Part shown: in pieces, positions 50,806 through 60,869 of the stretch
Position numbering within the stretch: position 1 is the first letter of the stretch
How the letters are laid out: every line of letters begins with the position of its first letter
NCBI RefSeq assembly: GCF_013363975.1
Contig: NZ_JABWGN010000004.1
Coordinates: 496,001-560,000 of the forward strand
Direction: 5' to 3'
Source of the DNA: Nonomuraea montanisoli
GTDB taxonomy: Bacteria; Actinomycetota; Actinomycetes; Streptosporangiales; Streptosporangiaceae
Length of the DNA: 64,000 nucleotides
Program-made: the position numbers and the translations under genes
The notes under the pieces: model-generated
Told to the model about the DNA's origin: nothing
The model's input: only the letters and a program-made list of their open reading frames with translations
The model's database searches: none

Positions 50806-51570
50806 ATGTCGGCCACTCCCCCACCGAGGCGAGGTGTAGTTTTGCGGCAGTTCGTCCGCCCCTTCTGGCGTGCCGCTCTTCGCGCACGCCGCCCCTCCCG
50901 GACCGTGTTACGCCGGGCCTACCAGGGGGCGGTCCTGCTTAGCGTGCTCGCCCTGGCCCCCATGACCTGGGCCTGGCTCGGCAGCGCGCCCCACCGCGTG
51001 GTCGCCGGCGAGCCCGGCTGGCGGGCGCGGGTGCCCGGCGCCGAGGCCGCGCTGGTGCTCGGCGCCGGCCTGTACGGCGGCCACCCCTCCCCCATGCTGG
51101 CCAGCAGGCTCGACATCGCCGCCGAGCTGTACCGGGCGGGCAAGGTCAGGGCCGTGCTCCTGTCGGGCGACAACAGCCGCAGGGAGTACGACGAGCCGTC
51201 GGCGATGGCCGACTACCTGGCCGCCCGGGGCGTGCCCCAGGAGGTCATGGTCCTGGACTATGCCGGCTTCGACACCTGGGACTCCTGCGTACGGGCCCGC
51301 CAGGTGTTCGGCGCCAGCCGGGTGACCGTGGTGACCCAGGCCTTCCACCTGCCCCGGGCGGTGACGCTGTGCCGGGCGGCCGGCCTGGAGACGTTCGGCG
51401 TGGGCGACGACTCGACCCGGCGCTGGGCCGCCACCACCTCCGTCTACGCCACCCGGGAGATCGCCGCGACCGCCAAGGGCCTCGCCGACGCCCTGCTGCT
51501 GCACTCCGAGCCGGTCTTCCCCGGCCCGCGGGAGACCTCGCTCACCACGATCCTGGCCCGCTCCCGCTGA
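50806..51570 (+). CDS. SanA/YdcF-like DUF218 membrane protein
   Basis: This protein of 254 residues has one N-terminal helix (AVLLSVLALAPMTWAWLG) and a DUF218 domain with AALVLGAGLYGGHPSPML, LLSGDNSRREYDE and VVTQAFHLPRAV. SanA relatives influence the envelope barrier; activity is unknown. The start is uncertain between ATG 50806, ATG 50791 and TTG 50841. Its last 29 bases overlap the convergent PrsW-like gene. Confidence 0.82.
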   Translation: MSATPPPRRGVVLRQFVRPFWRAALRARRPSRTVLRRAYQGAVLLSVLALAPMTWAWLGSAPHRVVAGEPGWRARVPGAEAALVLGAGLYGGHPSPMLASRLDIAAELYRAGKVRAVLLSGDNSRREYDEPSAMADYLAARGVPQEVMVLDYAGFDTWDSCVRARQVFGASRVTVVTQAFHLPRAVTLCRAAGLETFGVGDDSTRRWAATTSVYATREIAATAKGLADALLLHSEPVFPGPRETSLTTILARSR

Positions 51571-52693
51571 CCGCCGGGAACTGCGCCCGGGACATGCTCA
51601 TGATCTCCAGCAGCGCCCGCTGCTCCTCGTGGAAGGCGTTCTCGTCCACCACGCGGCGCGCGGCCCGCTCGTGCAGCAGGCCCAGCTCGGTGGCGGCGAG
51701 CTGGTAGTCGCGCATGGCCCGCAGGCCCCGCTTGCCGCCGTGCGCGCGGGCCCACTGCCGGGCCTTGCGGCGCCGGGGCAGCGCGGACAGCATGTGGATG
51801 TCGCCGGCGTCGACCAGCCGCGTCGGTTCGTACGGCGGCAGGTAGCGCTGCAGGAGCGCGACGATGCGCCGCCGGTCGCGGAAGACCACCGCGATCAGCA
51901 CGGCCAGCACCAGCAGCAGCGTGGCGTAGGCGATCACCAGGCCACGGAAGCCGCCGTAGGAGACCATGCCGTTCCACAGGCCGTGCAGCACCATCGCGCC
52001 CGCCCAGCCGGCCATGATGGAGAACACCCGCTCGGGTCCCTGGCGCTGGGCCGCGTAGGCCACCGCCACCCCGATCATCGAGGTGAACAGGGGGTGCGCG
52101 AACGGCGACAGGATGCCGCGCAGCACCACGGTGACGGCCAGGCCCACGCCGCCGGCCTCGGAGTTGAGCGCCTGGACGTAGTAGCTGACGTTCTCGCTCA
52201 TCGCGAAGCCGAGGCCCACCATGCTCGCGTAGATGACGCCGTCGGTGGGCCCGTCGAGCTCGGCCCGGCGGAAGCGGAGCAGCCCGAGCAGCACCAGGCC
52301 CTTCATGGTCTCCTCGACCACGGGCGCGCCGAACGTGGCGACCAGGTTGCGGGCGCTGGCCGCCGACACGTTGACCGTGTCGGTGACATAGTGCAGGTTG
52401 AGCGAGTTGATCAGACCGGCGACGAGCACGGCGACGCCCGCGCCCCAGGCGAAGGCGAAGATCAGGTTGCTGCGCGGCTCGGGCTCCATCCGGTCGAGCG
52501 CGAGCACCGCGGCCAGCAGCAGCGGCACCGGCGCCAGGGCCAGCACGAGCGCGATCACGAACTGCACGGGCGCGCCGTTGATCACGTCGAAGGAGAGGGA
52601 GACGAGCGCGCAGATGCCGGTGAGGACCAGCCCGGTGATCAACGCGAACGAGGGGCGGTCCTTCAACACCCAGCGTGGATCACGGGACGTCAT
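51542..52693 (-). CDS. PrsW-family intramembrane metalloprotease
   Basis: This 383-residue protein has about eight helices. The protease motifs are VVEETMKG (EExxK), SPFAHPLFTSM and LHGLWNG, all kept, so it is likely active. Relatives cut anti-sigma factors within the membrane. The C-terminal third is a soluble, basic helical region (about 270-383) with no clear domain. No sigma or anti-sigma gene is adjacent. Confidence 0.9.
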   Translation of the reverse strand: MTSRDPRWVLKDRPSFALITGLVLTGICALVSLSFDVINGAPVQFVIALVLALAPVPLLLAAVLALDRMEPEPRSNLIFAFAWGAGVAVLVAGLINSLNLHYVTDTVNVSAASARNLVATFGAPVVEETMKGLVLLGLLRFRRAELDGPTDGVIYASMVGLGFAMSENVSYYVQALNSEAGGVGLAVTVVLRGILSPFAHPLFTSMIGVAVAYAAQRQGPERVFSIMAGWAGAMVLHGLWNGMVSYGGFRGLVIAYATLLLVLAVLIAVVFRDRRRIVALLQRYLPPYEPTRLVDAGDIHMLSALPRRRKARQWARAHGGKRGLRAMRDYQLAATELGLLHERAARRVVDENAFHEEQRALLEIMSMSRAQFPAVSGSGPGSW

Positions 52694-52783
52694 ACGGTGA
52701 CTTTAACGGATCACGGAGCAGGTGTCCCGCGCGGGAGCCCGCCCCGGTCAGGGGCCGTGGACGCGTCCCGCCGAGGGGTCCGC

Positions 52784-53734
52784 TCAGGACAGCAGCGGGT
52801 CGATCGCGACGGCCAGGAACAGCAGCGCCAGGTAGGCGTTGGACCAGTGGAAGAAGCGCATCGGGCGCAGGTCGACCCCGGTCTTGCCGGCGTTGAGCCG
52901 GGCCAGCAGGCGGTGCACCTCCCACAGGCACATGGCGCCCAGCACCGCGGCCACGATCGGGTAGAACAGCGTGGTCCCGGCCACCGGCCACAGGGCCAGC
53001 GAGCACAGCACGGTCGCCCAGGTGTAGGCGATCGACTCCAGGATCACCCGCCGCTCGGTGGCCACGACGGGCAGCATCGGCACCTCGGCCGCCGCGTAGT
53101 CCTCCTTGTAGCGCATGGCCAGCGTCCAGGTGTGCGGCGGCGTCCAGAAGAACACCACGCCGAACAGCACCAGCGGCGCCCAGTCGAGCCGGTCGGTGAT
53201 GCCGGCCCAGCCGATCAGCACCGGCATGCAGCCCGCGATGCCGCCCCACACGATGTTCTGGGCGGTGCGCCGCTTGAGGATCATCGAGTAGACGAGGACG
53301 TAGAACAGGATCGCCCCGGTGGACAGCACGGCGGCGAGCAGGTTGGTCGTCGCCCACAGCCCGATCAGGGACAGCAGGCCGAGCACGATGCCGAAGATCA
53401 GCGCCCCGCGCGGGGAGACCTGGTGCCGGGCCAGAGGGCGGCGCCGGGTGCGGCGCATCTTCTGGTCGATGTCGCGGTCGACGTAGCAGTTGAGGGCGTT
53501 GGCGCTGCCCGCCGACAGCGTGCCGAACACCATGACCGCGACGGACGTCCACAGCGGCGGCAGCCCTCCGGCGGCCAGGAACATCACCGGCAGCGTGGTG
53601 ATGAGCAGCAGCTCGATGATCCGCGGCTTGGTCAGGGCGATGTAGGCCTTGACGACCATGCCGATCGAGCGGCCGCTCGGGCGCGGCGCATCCTCCGCCG
53701 GAGCGGGGGCCGTCGCCTGCCTGTTCGTCAGCAC
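52784..53734 (-). CDS. ctaB: Protoheme IX farnesyltransferase (heme O synthase)
   Basis: This protein of 316 residues belongs to the UbiA superfamily with nine helices. The Asp motifs are [20 protein letters not shown] and [20 protein letters not shown]. It adds a farnesyl group to heme b. The N-terminus is uncertain: GTG 53734 or TTG 53740 (GGAAG four bases upstream). It is divergent from tkt, as in many actinobacteria. Confidence 0.94.
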   Translation of the reverse strand: MLTNRQATAPAPAEDAPRPSGRSIGMVVKAYIALTKPRIIELLLITTLPVMFLAAGGLPPLWTSVAVMVFGTLSAGSANALNCYVDRDIDQKMRRTRRRPLARHQVSPRGALIFGIVLGLLSLIGLWATTNLLAAVLSTGAILFYVLVYSMILKRRTAQNIVWGGIAGCMPVLIGWAGITDRLDWAPLVLFGVVFFWTPPHTWTLAMRYKEDYAAAEVPMLPVVATERRVILESIAYTWATVLCSLALWPVAGTTLFYPIVAAVLGAMCLWEVHRLLARLNAGKTGVDLRPMRFFHWSNAYLALLFLAVAIDPLLS

Positions 53735-53740
53735 CGTCAA

Positions 53741-54016
53741 GGCGCTTCCAGCACGTGCGGAGTCAACGCGTAACCTCTGATTAGAGCGGATCCGTGGACG
53801 GGGCGCCGTGGCGGCCCTGCGGACAACAACCAAACTGTAGTCGCAGGGTCGGCCGGTCCGGCCAATGGGGGGCTCGGGGCCGGGCGTCACCACACCTGGG
53901 ACACGCGTGGAGGGAGTGGGGAACGTTCGGCGTCGCCACTCGGTTAGGGTCCGGTGTGGGCGGGATATGCCAAACCGGCACCATCCAATGACAACTAGAT
54001 TCCGGAGATCGAGCAC
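53741..54016. promoter_or_regulatory. Divergent ctaB/tkt promoter region
   Basis: These 276 bases contain no gene. Candidate elements include TACAGT on the minus strand at 53834-53839 for ctaB, and GGTTAGGGT and GGGATATGCC on the plus strand (53943-53951, 53963-53972) for tkt. No convincing -35 pairs at ideal spacing or clear operator are visible. Confidence 0.4.
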
Positions 54017-56125
54017 TTGAGCACCGAACTCGTGCCAGCCCTCGAATGGACCGACCTCGACAAGAAGGCGGTCGACGTCGTTCGAGCCCTGGCCATGGAC
54101 GCAGTGGAGAAGGCGGGCTCGGGCCACCCCGGCACCGCCATGAGTCTGGCACCCGCCGCATACCTGCTTTTCCAGCGTACGATGCGCCACGACCCGACGG
54201 ACCCGACCTGGATCGGTCGTGACCGATTCGTGCTGTCGTGCGGCCATTCGAGCCTGACCCTGTACATCCAGCTCTACCTGTCGGGTTACGGCCTCACCCT
54301 GGAGGACCTGGAGCGCCTGCGCCAGTGGGACAGCCGCACCCCCGGCCACCCCGAGCACGGCCACACGGCCGGCGTGGAGACCACGACGGGCCCGCTGGGC
54401 CAGGGCCTGGGCAACGCCGTGGGCATGGCGATGGCCGCCCGCCGCGAGCGCGGCCTGTACGACCCCGACACCGCGCCGGGTTCCTCGCCGTTCGACCACC
54501 ACATCTGGTGCTTCGTCAGCGACGGCGACATCGAGGAGGGCATCAGCCACGAGGTGAGCGCCCTCGCCGGTCACCAGAAGCTGGGCAACCTGACGGTCGT
54601 CTACGACGACAACCACATCTCGATCGAGGACGACACCCTCATCGCCAAGTCCGAGGACGTCCTCAAGCGCTACGAGGCGTACGGCTGGCAGACGCTGAGC
54701 GTGGACTGGACCGAGACCGGCGACTACGTCGAGGACGTGCAGGCGCTGCACGCCGCGCTGGAGGAGTCGCGCGCCGAGACCGACCGGCCGACGTTCATCC
54801 GGCTGCGCACGATCATCGGCTGGCCCGCGCCCAACAAGCAGAACACCGGCAAGATCCACGGCTCCGCGCTCGGCGCCGAGGAGGTCGCCGCCACCAAGCG
54901 CGTGCTCGGCATGAACCCCGACAAGGACTTCGACGTCCCGGCCGAGGTGCTGCAGCACGCCCGCGAGGTGGCCCGCCGCAACCACGAGGGCCGCGCCGAG
55001 TGGCAGAAGTCCTACGACGCCTGGCGCGAGGCCAACCCGGAGCGCGCCGCCGAGCTCGACCGCATCTCCGCCCACCGGCTGCCCGACGGCTGGACCCAGG
55101 CGCTGCCGCAGTTCGAGAAGGGCGCGTCGATGGCCACCCGCAAGGCCTCCGGCGAGGTGCTCAGCTCCCTGGCGCCGATCCTGCCGGAGCTGTGGGGCGG
55201 CTCGGCCGACCTGGCCGAGTCCAACAACACCACGATGAAGGGCGAGCCGTCGTTCATCCCGGAGGAGTACCAGACCAAGGAGTTCCCGGGTAACCGCTAC
55301 GGCCGCACGCTGCACTTCGGCATCCGCGAGCACGGCATGGGCGCCATCCTCAACGGCATCGCCCTGCACGGCGGCACCCGCCCCTACGGCGGCACGTTCC
55401 TCGTCTTCTCCGACTACATGCGCCCCGCCGTGCGCCTGGCCGCGCTGATGAAGCTGCCGGTCACGTACGTGTGGACGCACGACTCGATCGGCCTGGGCGA
55501 GGACGGCCCGACGCACCAGCCGATCGAGCACCTGTGGGCGCTGCGCGCGATCCCCGGCCTCGACGTGGTCCGCCCGGGCGACGCCAACGAGACCGCCTAC
55601 GCCTGGAAGGCGATCCTGGAGCACAGCGACCGGCCGGCCGCGCTGGCGCTGACCCGCCAGAACCTGCCGGTCTACGAGGGCACCAGCGCCGAGGGCGTCG
55701 CCCGCGGCGGCTACATCCTGCGCGACGCGTCCGACGCCCAGCCGCAGGTGATCCTCATCGCCACCGGCAGCGAGGTCGAGCTGGCCGTCAACGGCCGTGA
55801 CCTGCTGGAGGCGCAGGGCATCCCGACGCGGGTCGTGTCGATGCCGTGTGTCGAGTGGTTCCACGGGCAGGACTCGGCGTACAGGCAGAGCGTGCTGCCG
55901 CCGTCGGTCAAGGCCCGCGTCGCCGTCGAGGCGGGAGTCGCGCTCGGCTGGCGGGAGTTCGTCGGCGAGGCGGGGGAAGTGGTGAGCCTCGAACACTTCG
56001 GCGCCTCCGCGCCGTACAAGACGCTGTACGAGCAGTTCGGGCTGACGGCCGAGAGAGTGGCGGCGGCGGCCAAGGCCAGTCTGGCCAAGCTGGGCCACGA
56101 CAAGGGTGAGACGACGGGAAACTGA
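54017..56125 (+). CDS. tkt: Transketolase
   Basis: This 702-residue ThDP enzyme has the N-terminal [15 protein letters not shown], the ThDP motif [14 protein letters not shown], and [14 protein letters not shown] in the pyrimidine domain. It moves two-carbon units between sugar phosphates in the non-oxidative pentose phosphate pathway. The start is TTG 54017, with GGAG nine bases upstream, fitting the conserved N-terminus. It is two bases ahead of tal in the same operon. Confidence 0.97.
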   Translation: MSTELVPALEWTDLDKKAVDVVRALAMDAVEKAGSGHPGTAMSLAPAAYLLFQRTMRHDPTDPTWIGRDRFVLSCGHSSLTLYIQLYLSGYGLTLEDLERLRQWDSRTPGHPEHGHTAGVETTTGPLGQGLGNAVGMAMAARRERGLYDPDTAPGSSPFDHHIWCFVSDGDIEEGISHEVSALAGHQKLGNLTVVYDDNHISIEDDTLIAKSEDVLKRYEAYGWQTLSVDWTETGDYVEDVQALHAALEESRAETDRPTFIRLRTIIGWPAPNKQNTGKIHGSALGAEEVAATKRVLGMNPDKDFDVPAEVLQHAREVARRNHEGRAEWQKSYDAWREANPERAAELDRISAHRLPDGWTQALPQFEKGASMATRKASGEVLSSLAPILPELWGGSADLAESNNTTMKGEPSFIPEEYQTKEFPGNRYGRTLHFGIREHGMGAILNGIALHGGTRPYGGTFLVFSDYMRPAVRLAALMKLPVTYVWTHDSIGLGEDGPTHQPIEHLWALRAIPGLDVVRPGDANETAYAWKAILEHSDRPAALALTRQNLPVYEGTSAEGVARGGYILRDASDAQPQVILIATGSEVELAVNGRDLLEAQGIPTRVVSMPCVEWFHGQDSAYRQSVLPPSVKARVAVEAGVALGWREFVGEAGEVVSLEHFGASAPYKTLYEQFGLTAERVAAAAKASLAKLGHDKGETTGN

Positions 56126-56127
56126 AG

Positions 56128-57219
56128 ATGAGCGAGATCCTCAACAAGCTGACCGGCCAGGGCGTGTCCGTCTGGCTGGACGACATCAGCCGCGAGCGGC
56201 TGCGCACGGGCAACCTGGAGCAGCTGATCCGCGAGAAGAACGTGGTCGGCGTGACCTCCAACCCCACGATCTTCGCCAGCGCGCTCAGCAAGGGCGACGC
56301 CTACGACGCGCAGCTGCACGACCTGGCCGTGCGCGGCGTCGAGGTGGGCGAGGCCGTGCGCGCCATCACCACCTACGACATCCGCTGGGCGGCCGACGTC
56401 CTGCGCCCCGTCTACGACGCCACCAACGGCGTCGACGGGCGCGTGTCGCTGGAGGTGGACCCGCGCCTGGCGCGTGACACGGACAAGACGGTGGCCGAGG
56501 CCCGCGCGCTGTGGTGGCTGGTCGACCGGCCCAACCTGTTCATCAAGATCCCGGCGACGCTCGAGGGCCTGCCCGCGATCACGCAGGCCATCGGCGAGGG
56601 CATCAGCGTCAACGTCACGCTGATCTTCTCGCTGGAGCGCTACCGCGCGGTCATGGACGCCTGGCTGGCGGGTCTGGAGGCGGCCCAGGCCAAGGGCCTC
56701 AACCTGGCCACGATCGAGTCGGTGGCCTCGTTCTTCGTCAGCCGGGTCGACACCGAGATCGACAAGCGGCTCGACCAGCTCGGCAAGACGGAGCTCAAGG
56801 GCCAGGCGGGCATCGCCAACGCGCGCCTGGCGTACGCGGCGTTCGAGGAGGTCATGGCCTCCGAGCGGTGGCAGCGCCTGCGCGCGGCCGGCGCCCGCCC
56901 GCAGCGCCCGCTGTGGGCATCGACCGGCGTGAAGAACCCCGAGTACTCCGACACCATGTACGTCGACCAGCTCGTCGCTCCCGGCACGGTCAACACGATG
57001 CCGGAGAAGACGCTCGACGCGACGGCCGACCACGCCCGGGTCACCGGCGACACGGTCCGCCCGTACTACGAGCAGGCGTGGAACACCATGGCCGCGCTCA
57101 AGGACGCCGGGGTGGACTACGACGACGTGGTCCGGGTGCTCGAGGACGAGGGCGTCGACAAGTTCGAGGCCTCGTGGAACGAGCTGCTCGAGAGCGTCCG
57201 CAAGAACCTGGTCCCCTGA
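56128..57219 (+). CDS. tal: Transaldolase
   Basis: A 363-residue (beta/alpha)8 enzyme of the long actinobacterial form. The Schiff-base lysine is in [30 protein letters not shown] and [13 protein letters not shown] are also conserved. It exchanges dihydroxyacetone units between sedoheptulose 7-phosphate and glyceraldehyde 3-phosphate. It is coupled tightly to tkt. Confidence 0.97.
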   Translation: MSEILNKLTGQGVSVWLDDISRERLRTGNLEQLIREKNVVGVTSNPTIFASALSKGDAYDAQLHDLAVRGVEVGEAVRAITTYDIRWAADVLRPVYDATNGVDGRVSLEVDPRLARDTDKTVAEARALWWLVDRPNLFIKIPATLEGLPAITQAIGEGISVNVTLIFSLERYRAVMDAWLAGLEAAQAKGLNLATIESVASFFVSRVDTEIDKRLDQLGKTELKGQAGIANARLAYAAFEEVMASERWQRLRAAGARPQRPLWASTGVKNPEYSDTMYVDQLVAPGTVNTMPEKTLDATADHARVTGDTVRPYYEQAWNTMAALKDAGVDYDDVVRVLEDEGVDKFEASWNELLESVRKNLVP

Positions 57220-57265
57220 TGCCCGCTCCTTCGAGGGACGTCAGCGACCATGCGGAGGGGGTGGC

Positions 57266-57291
57266 GTGCGCCGCCTCCTCCGGCGGCGCAC
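57266..57291 (+). terminator. Intercistronic hairpin between tal and zwf
   Basis: GTGCGCCGCC (57266-57275) and GGCGGCGCAC (57282-57291) form a perfect 10-bp stem with a TCCTCC loop in the 99-base tal-zwf gap. No T-run follows; it may tune read-through or mRNA stability. Confidence 0.55.
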
Positions 57292-57318
57292 CGCTCGCCG
57301 TAGCACAGGAGGCTTGAG

Positions 57319-59004
57319 ATGACAGACCCGCAGGCGCCCGCGGAGGGGGCGCAGGCTGTGGACAGCACGGTCGGCAGCGCGGTCGACGCGGCCACGCCGG
57401 GCAAGGGGAACGGCCCGGCCGGGGCGACCGCCGCGGCGTCGGCGGCCACCTCGGTCGCCGGCACCTCGACCACCATCGAGGCGGCCGCGGCCAACCCGCT
57501 GCGCGACCCGCGCGACAAGCGGCTGCCGCGGGTGGCCGGGCCGTGCGTCATGGTGCTGTTCGGCGTCACGGGAGACCTGGCCAAGCGCAAGCTGCTGCCG
57601 GCGATCTACGACCTGGGCAACCGGGGGCTGCTGCCGCCCGGCTTCTCGCTGGTCGGCTTCGCCCGGCGCGACTGGAAGAACCAGGACTTCGCCCAGCTGA
57701 CGCACGACGCCGTCAAGGAGCACGCGCGGACGCCGTTCCGCGAGGAGGTCTGGAAGCAGATCCGCGAGGGCATCCACTTCGTGCCCGGCGAGTTCTCCGA
57801 CGACGGGGCGTTCGACGCGCTGGCCATGGCGCTCAAGGAGATCGACGAGACCCGCGGCACGGGCGGCAACTACGCCTTCTACCTGTCGGTGCCGCCGAAG
57901 TTCTTCCCCGTTGTGGTGGAGCAGCTCAAGCGGACCGGCCTGGCCGACGCGCCGCCCGGTTCGTGGCGGCGCGTGGTCATCGAGAAGCCGTTCGGGCACG
58001 ACCTGAAGTCGGCCCACGAGCTGAACGAGATCACCACCTCGGCCTTCCCGGAGAGCTCGATCTTCCGGATCGACCACTACCTGGGCAAGGAGACCGTCCA
58101 GAACATCATGGCGCTGAGGTTCGCCAACAACCTCTACGAGCCGATCTGGAACCGCAGCTTCGTCGACCACGTGCAGATCACGATGGCCGAGGACATCGGC
58201 ATCGGCGGCCGGGCCGGCTACTACGACGGCATCGGCGCGGCCCGCGACGTGATCCAGAACCACCTGCTCCAGTTGCTGGCCCTGGTCGCCATGGAGGACC
58301 CCACCTCCTTCGAGGCGCAGTCGCTGCGGCGGGAGAAGGAGAAGGTGTTCAAGGCGGTCCGGTTGCCGGCCGACCTGGCGGCCAACACGGCGCGCGGCCA
58401 GTACGCCGCGGGCTGGCAGGGCGGCCAGAAGGTCGTCGGCTACCTGGAGGAGGACGGCATCCCGCCGGACTCCGTGACCGAGACGTACGCGGCCGTCAAG
58501 CTGGAGATCGCCAACCGGCGCTGGGCCGGGGTGCCGTTCTACCTGCGCACCGGCAAGCGGCTCGGCCGGCGGGTGACGGAGGTGGCCGTGGTGTTCCAGC
58601 GGGCGCCGCACCTGCCGTTCTCCAAGGACGACACCGAGATCCTCGGCCAGAACGCGCTGGTCATCCGGGTACAGCCGGACGAGGGCATCACGGTGCGGTT
58701 CGGCTCGAAGGTGCCGGGCACGGCCATGGAGGTGCGCGACGTGTCCATGGACTTCGCCTACGGCGAGTCGTTCATGGAGTCGTCGCCGGAGGCGTACGAG
58801 CGGCTGCTGCTGGACGTGATGATCGGCGACCCGCCGCTCTTCCCGCACCAGCGCGAGGTCGAGCTGTCGTGGAAGATCCTCGACCCGATCGAGGAGTTCT
58901 GGGCCACGCAGGGCCAGCCGGAGCCGTACCCGTCCGGGTCGTGGGGGCCGCCGTCGGCCGACGCGATGATGGCGCGCGACGGCCGCGTGTGGAGGAGACT
59001 CTGA
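57319..59004 (+). CDS. zwf: Glucose-6-phosphate 1-dehydrogenase
   Basis: This 561-residue enzyme has the NADP-binding VLFGVTGDLAKRKLLPA and active-site RIDHYLGKETVQN. It makes 6-phosphogluconolactone and NADPH. The first 60 residues are an Ala/Gly/Thr-rich extension not needed for the fold. GGAGG lies seven bases before ATG 57319, supporting the long form. Stop and opcA start overlap by one base. Confidence 0.97.
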   Translation: MTDPQAPAEGAQAVDSTVGSAVDAATPGKGNGPAGATAAASAATSVAGTSTTIEAAAANPLRDPRDKRLPRVAGPCVMVLFGVTGDLAKRKLLPAIYDLGNRGLLPPGFSLVGFARRDWKNQDFAQLTHDAVKEHARTPFREEVWKQIREGIHFVPGEFSDDGAFDALAMALKEIDETRGTGGNYAFYLSVPPKFFPVVVEQLKRTGLADAPPGSWRRVVIEKPFGHDLKSAHELNEITTSAFPESSIFRIDHYLGKETVQNIMALRFANNLYEPIWNRSFVDHVQITMAEDIGIGGRAGYYDGIGAARDVIQNHLLQLLALVAMEDPTSFEAQSLRREKEKVFKAVRLPADLAANTARGQYAAGWQGGQKVVGYLEEDGIPPDSVTETYAAVKLEIANRRWAGVPFYLRTGKRLGRRVTEVAVVFQRAPHLPFSKDDTEILGQNALVIRVQPDEGITVRFGSKVPGTAMEVRDVSMDFAYGESFMESSPEAYERLLLDVMIGDPPLFPHQREVELSWKILDPIEEFWATQGQPEPYPSGSWGPPSADAMMARDGRVWRRL

Positions 59005-59918
59005 TGACGACCTTCATGCTGAGCGACACGACGGCGGGGAAGATCGCCGGCCAGCTCACCCTGCTGCGCCACCAGATGGGCGCGCCGGCCATCGGCATGG
59101 TGCTGACGCTCGTCGTGATCTGCGAGGAGCGCGACCAGTACGACGCGCTGCGGGCGGCCACCGAGGCGGCCCGCGAGCACCCGTCGCGCATCCTCGTGGT
59201 GATCAACCGGGAGACCGACGAGCCGACCCGGCTCGACGCGGAGCTGCGCATCGGCGAGTCCACGCCGGGCGAGGTGGTCGTGCTGCGCCTGTACGGCGAG
59301 CTGACCGACCACGCCGACTCGGTGGTGAGCCCGCTGCTGCTGCCCGACACCCCGGTGGTGGCCTGGTGGCCGGGCAAGGCGCCCGACGTGCCGGCCAAGG
59401 ACCCGATCGGGATGCTGGCGCAGCGGCGCATCACCGACGCCCGCATGGCGCCCGACGGCGGCGTCAAGGCGCTGGCGACGCGGGCCAAGGGCTACGCGCC
59501 GGGTGACACCGACCTGGCGTGGGCCCGGCTGACGCCCTGGCGCAGCCTGCTCGCGGCGGCCTTCGACCAGCCCATCGGCAAGGTCCGCAAGGGCCAGGTG
59601 GAGGCGGCCTCGGGCAACCCGAGCGCGCCGCTGCTGGCGGCGTGGCTGTCCGAGCGGCTGGGCGCCACGGTGAAGGTCTCCGACTCGGCCGGTCCGGGTC
59701 TGACCACCGTGCGGCTGACCACGCCGGAGGGCGACCTGTCGGTGGCCCGCGCCGACGCCCGGCTGGCCACGCTGTCCCGGCCGGGGCAGCCCGACCGGAA
59801 CGTGGCGCTGGCCCGCCGGCAGACCCCCGAGCTGCTGGCCGAGGAGCTGCGGCGGCTCGATCCGGACGAGACCTACGAGACGGCCATCAAGCGGCTGGCC
59901 CGCTCGTACAAGCCCTGA
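59004..59918 (+). CDS. opcA: OpcA, glucose-6-phosphate dehydrogenase assembly protein
   Basis: This 304-residue protein has LVVICEERDQYDALRAATEA, SRILVVINRE and VVAWWPGKAP, typical of OpcA. OpcA activates or assembles G6PDH in cyanobacteria and actinobacteria. Translation is coupled to zwf. A terminator-like hairpin follows. Confidence 0.95.
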   Translation: MTTFMLSDTTAGKIAGQLTLLRHQMGAPAIGMVLTLVVICEERDQYDALRAATEAAREHPSRILVVINRETDEPTRLDAELRIGESTPGEVVVLRLYGELTDHADSVVSPLLLPDTPVVAWWPGKAPDVPAKDPIGMLAQRRITDARMAPDGGVKALATRAKGYAPGDTDLAWARLTPWRSLLAAAFDQPIGKVRKGQVEAASGNPSAPLLAAWLSERLGATVKVSDSAGPGLTTVRLTTPEGDLSVARADARLATLSRPGQPDRNVALARRQTPELLAEELRRLDPDETYETAIKRLARSYKP

Positions 59919-59943
59919 CGTCGTCCGGACCTGTTCGGCGAGA

Positions 59944-59977
59944 CGGCCGGGCGCCCCGTGCGGGTGCCCGGCCGTTT
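59944..59977 (+). terminator. Terminator after opcA
   Basis: Arms CGGCCGGGCGCCC (59944-59956) and GGGTGCCCGGCCG (59962-59974), with one G-U pair and a five-base loop, are followed by TTTCGTT. It is the best T-tailed terminator in the window and would separate pgl from zwf-opcA unless read-through occurs. Confidence 0.75.
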
Positions 59978-60082
59978 CGTTCGCCGGGTCGTGTCGCCGG
60001 AGGTCCACCTGTGGCGCGTTCGGCCGGGGCGCGCCGCGGGGCGTGGCGTGGCCGGGGCCGTGGGGATGGAAGACTGGTCCCC

Positions 60083-60856
60083 GTGAGCGTTCCAACCGTA
60101 GTCGTCCACCGAGACGCCGACATCCTGGCCAAGGCCGTGGCCGCGCGGATCATCACCCGGCTCGTCGACGTCCAGTCCGCCAAGGGCACCGCGTCGCTGG
60201 TGCTGACCGGCGGCACGATCGGCATCGCCACCCTCGCGGCCATCGCCGGCACGCCCGCGCGCGACGCCGTCGACTGGCGGCGCCTCGACATCTGGTGGGG
60301 CGACGAGCGTTTCCTGCCCGACGGCGATCCCGAGCGCAACGAGACGGGCGCCCGGCGGGCGCTGCTCGACCACGTCGACGTCGACCCGGAGCGGGTCCAC
60401 GTCATGCTCGGCCCCGACTCGGGGCTGACGGCCGAGGAGTCGGCCGACGCCTACGCCACCGAGCTGGCCAAGGCGGCCCGGCCCGAGGACCACGGGCCCT
60501 CGCCGTCGTTCGACGTGATGCTGCTCGGCATGGGGCCCGACGCGCACGTGGCCTCGCTGTTCCCCGGCATGCCGGCGCTGTACGACACGCGGCCGGTGGT
60601 GGCCGTGCACGGCGCGCCCAAGCCGCCGCCCACCCGCATCTCGCTCACGCTGCCCGCGCTCCAGGCCTCTCGCGAGGTGTGGGTGATCGCCGCCGGCGCG
60701 GAGAAGGCGGGCGCGGTGCGGCTGGCCCTGTCGGAGTCCGGACCGGTGCAGGTGCCGGCGGCGGGGGCGCGGGGCCGCTCGCGCACGCTGTTCCTGCTGG
60801 ACCGCGCGGCGGCCGGCAAGATCCCGCCCGGCCTCGGCCGGTTGGCCTCCCCCTGA
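60083..60856 (+). CDS. pgl: 6-phosphogluconolactonase
   Basis: This 257-residue enzyme carries VLTGGTIGIATLAAI, DIWWGDERFLPDGDPERNE and LLGMGPDAHVASLFPG, the substrate-binding motifs of the Pgl/DevB family. It hydrolyses 6-phosphogluconolactone made by Zwf. GTG 60083 has no strong ribosome site. Its position after a terminator suggests either read-through or its own promoter in 59981-60082. Confidence 0.95.
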   Translation: MSVPTVVVHRDADILAKAVAARIITRLVDVQSAKGTASLVLTGGTIGIATLAAIAGTPARDAVDWRRLDIWWGDERFLPDGDPERNETGARRALLDHVDVDPERVHVMLGPDSGLTAEESADAYATELAKAARPEDHGPSPSFDVMLLGMGPDAHVASLFPGMPALYDTRPVVAVHGAPKPPPTRISLTLPALQASREVWVIAAGAEKAGAVRLALSESGPVQVPAAGARGRSRTLFLLDRAAAGKIPPGLGRLASP

Positions 60857-60869
60857 GCGCTCAGGCGGC

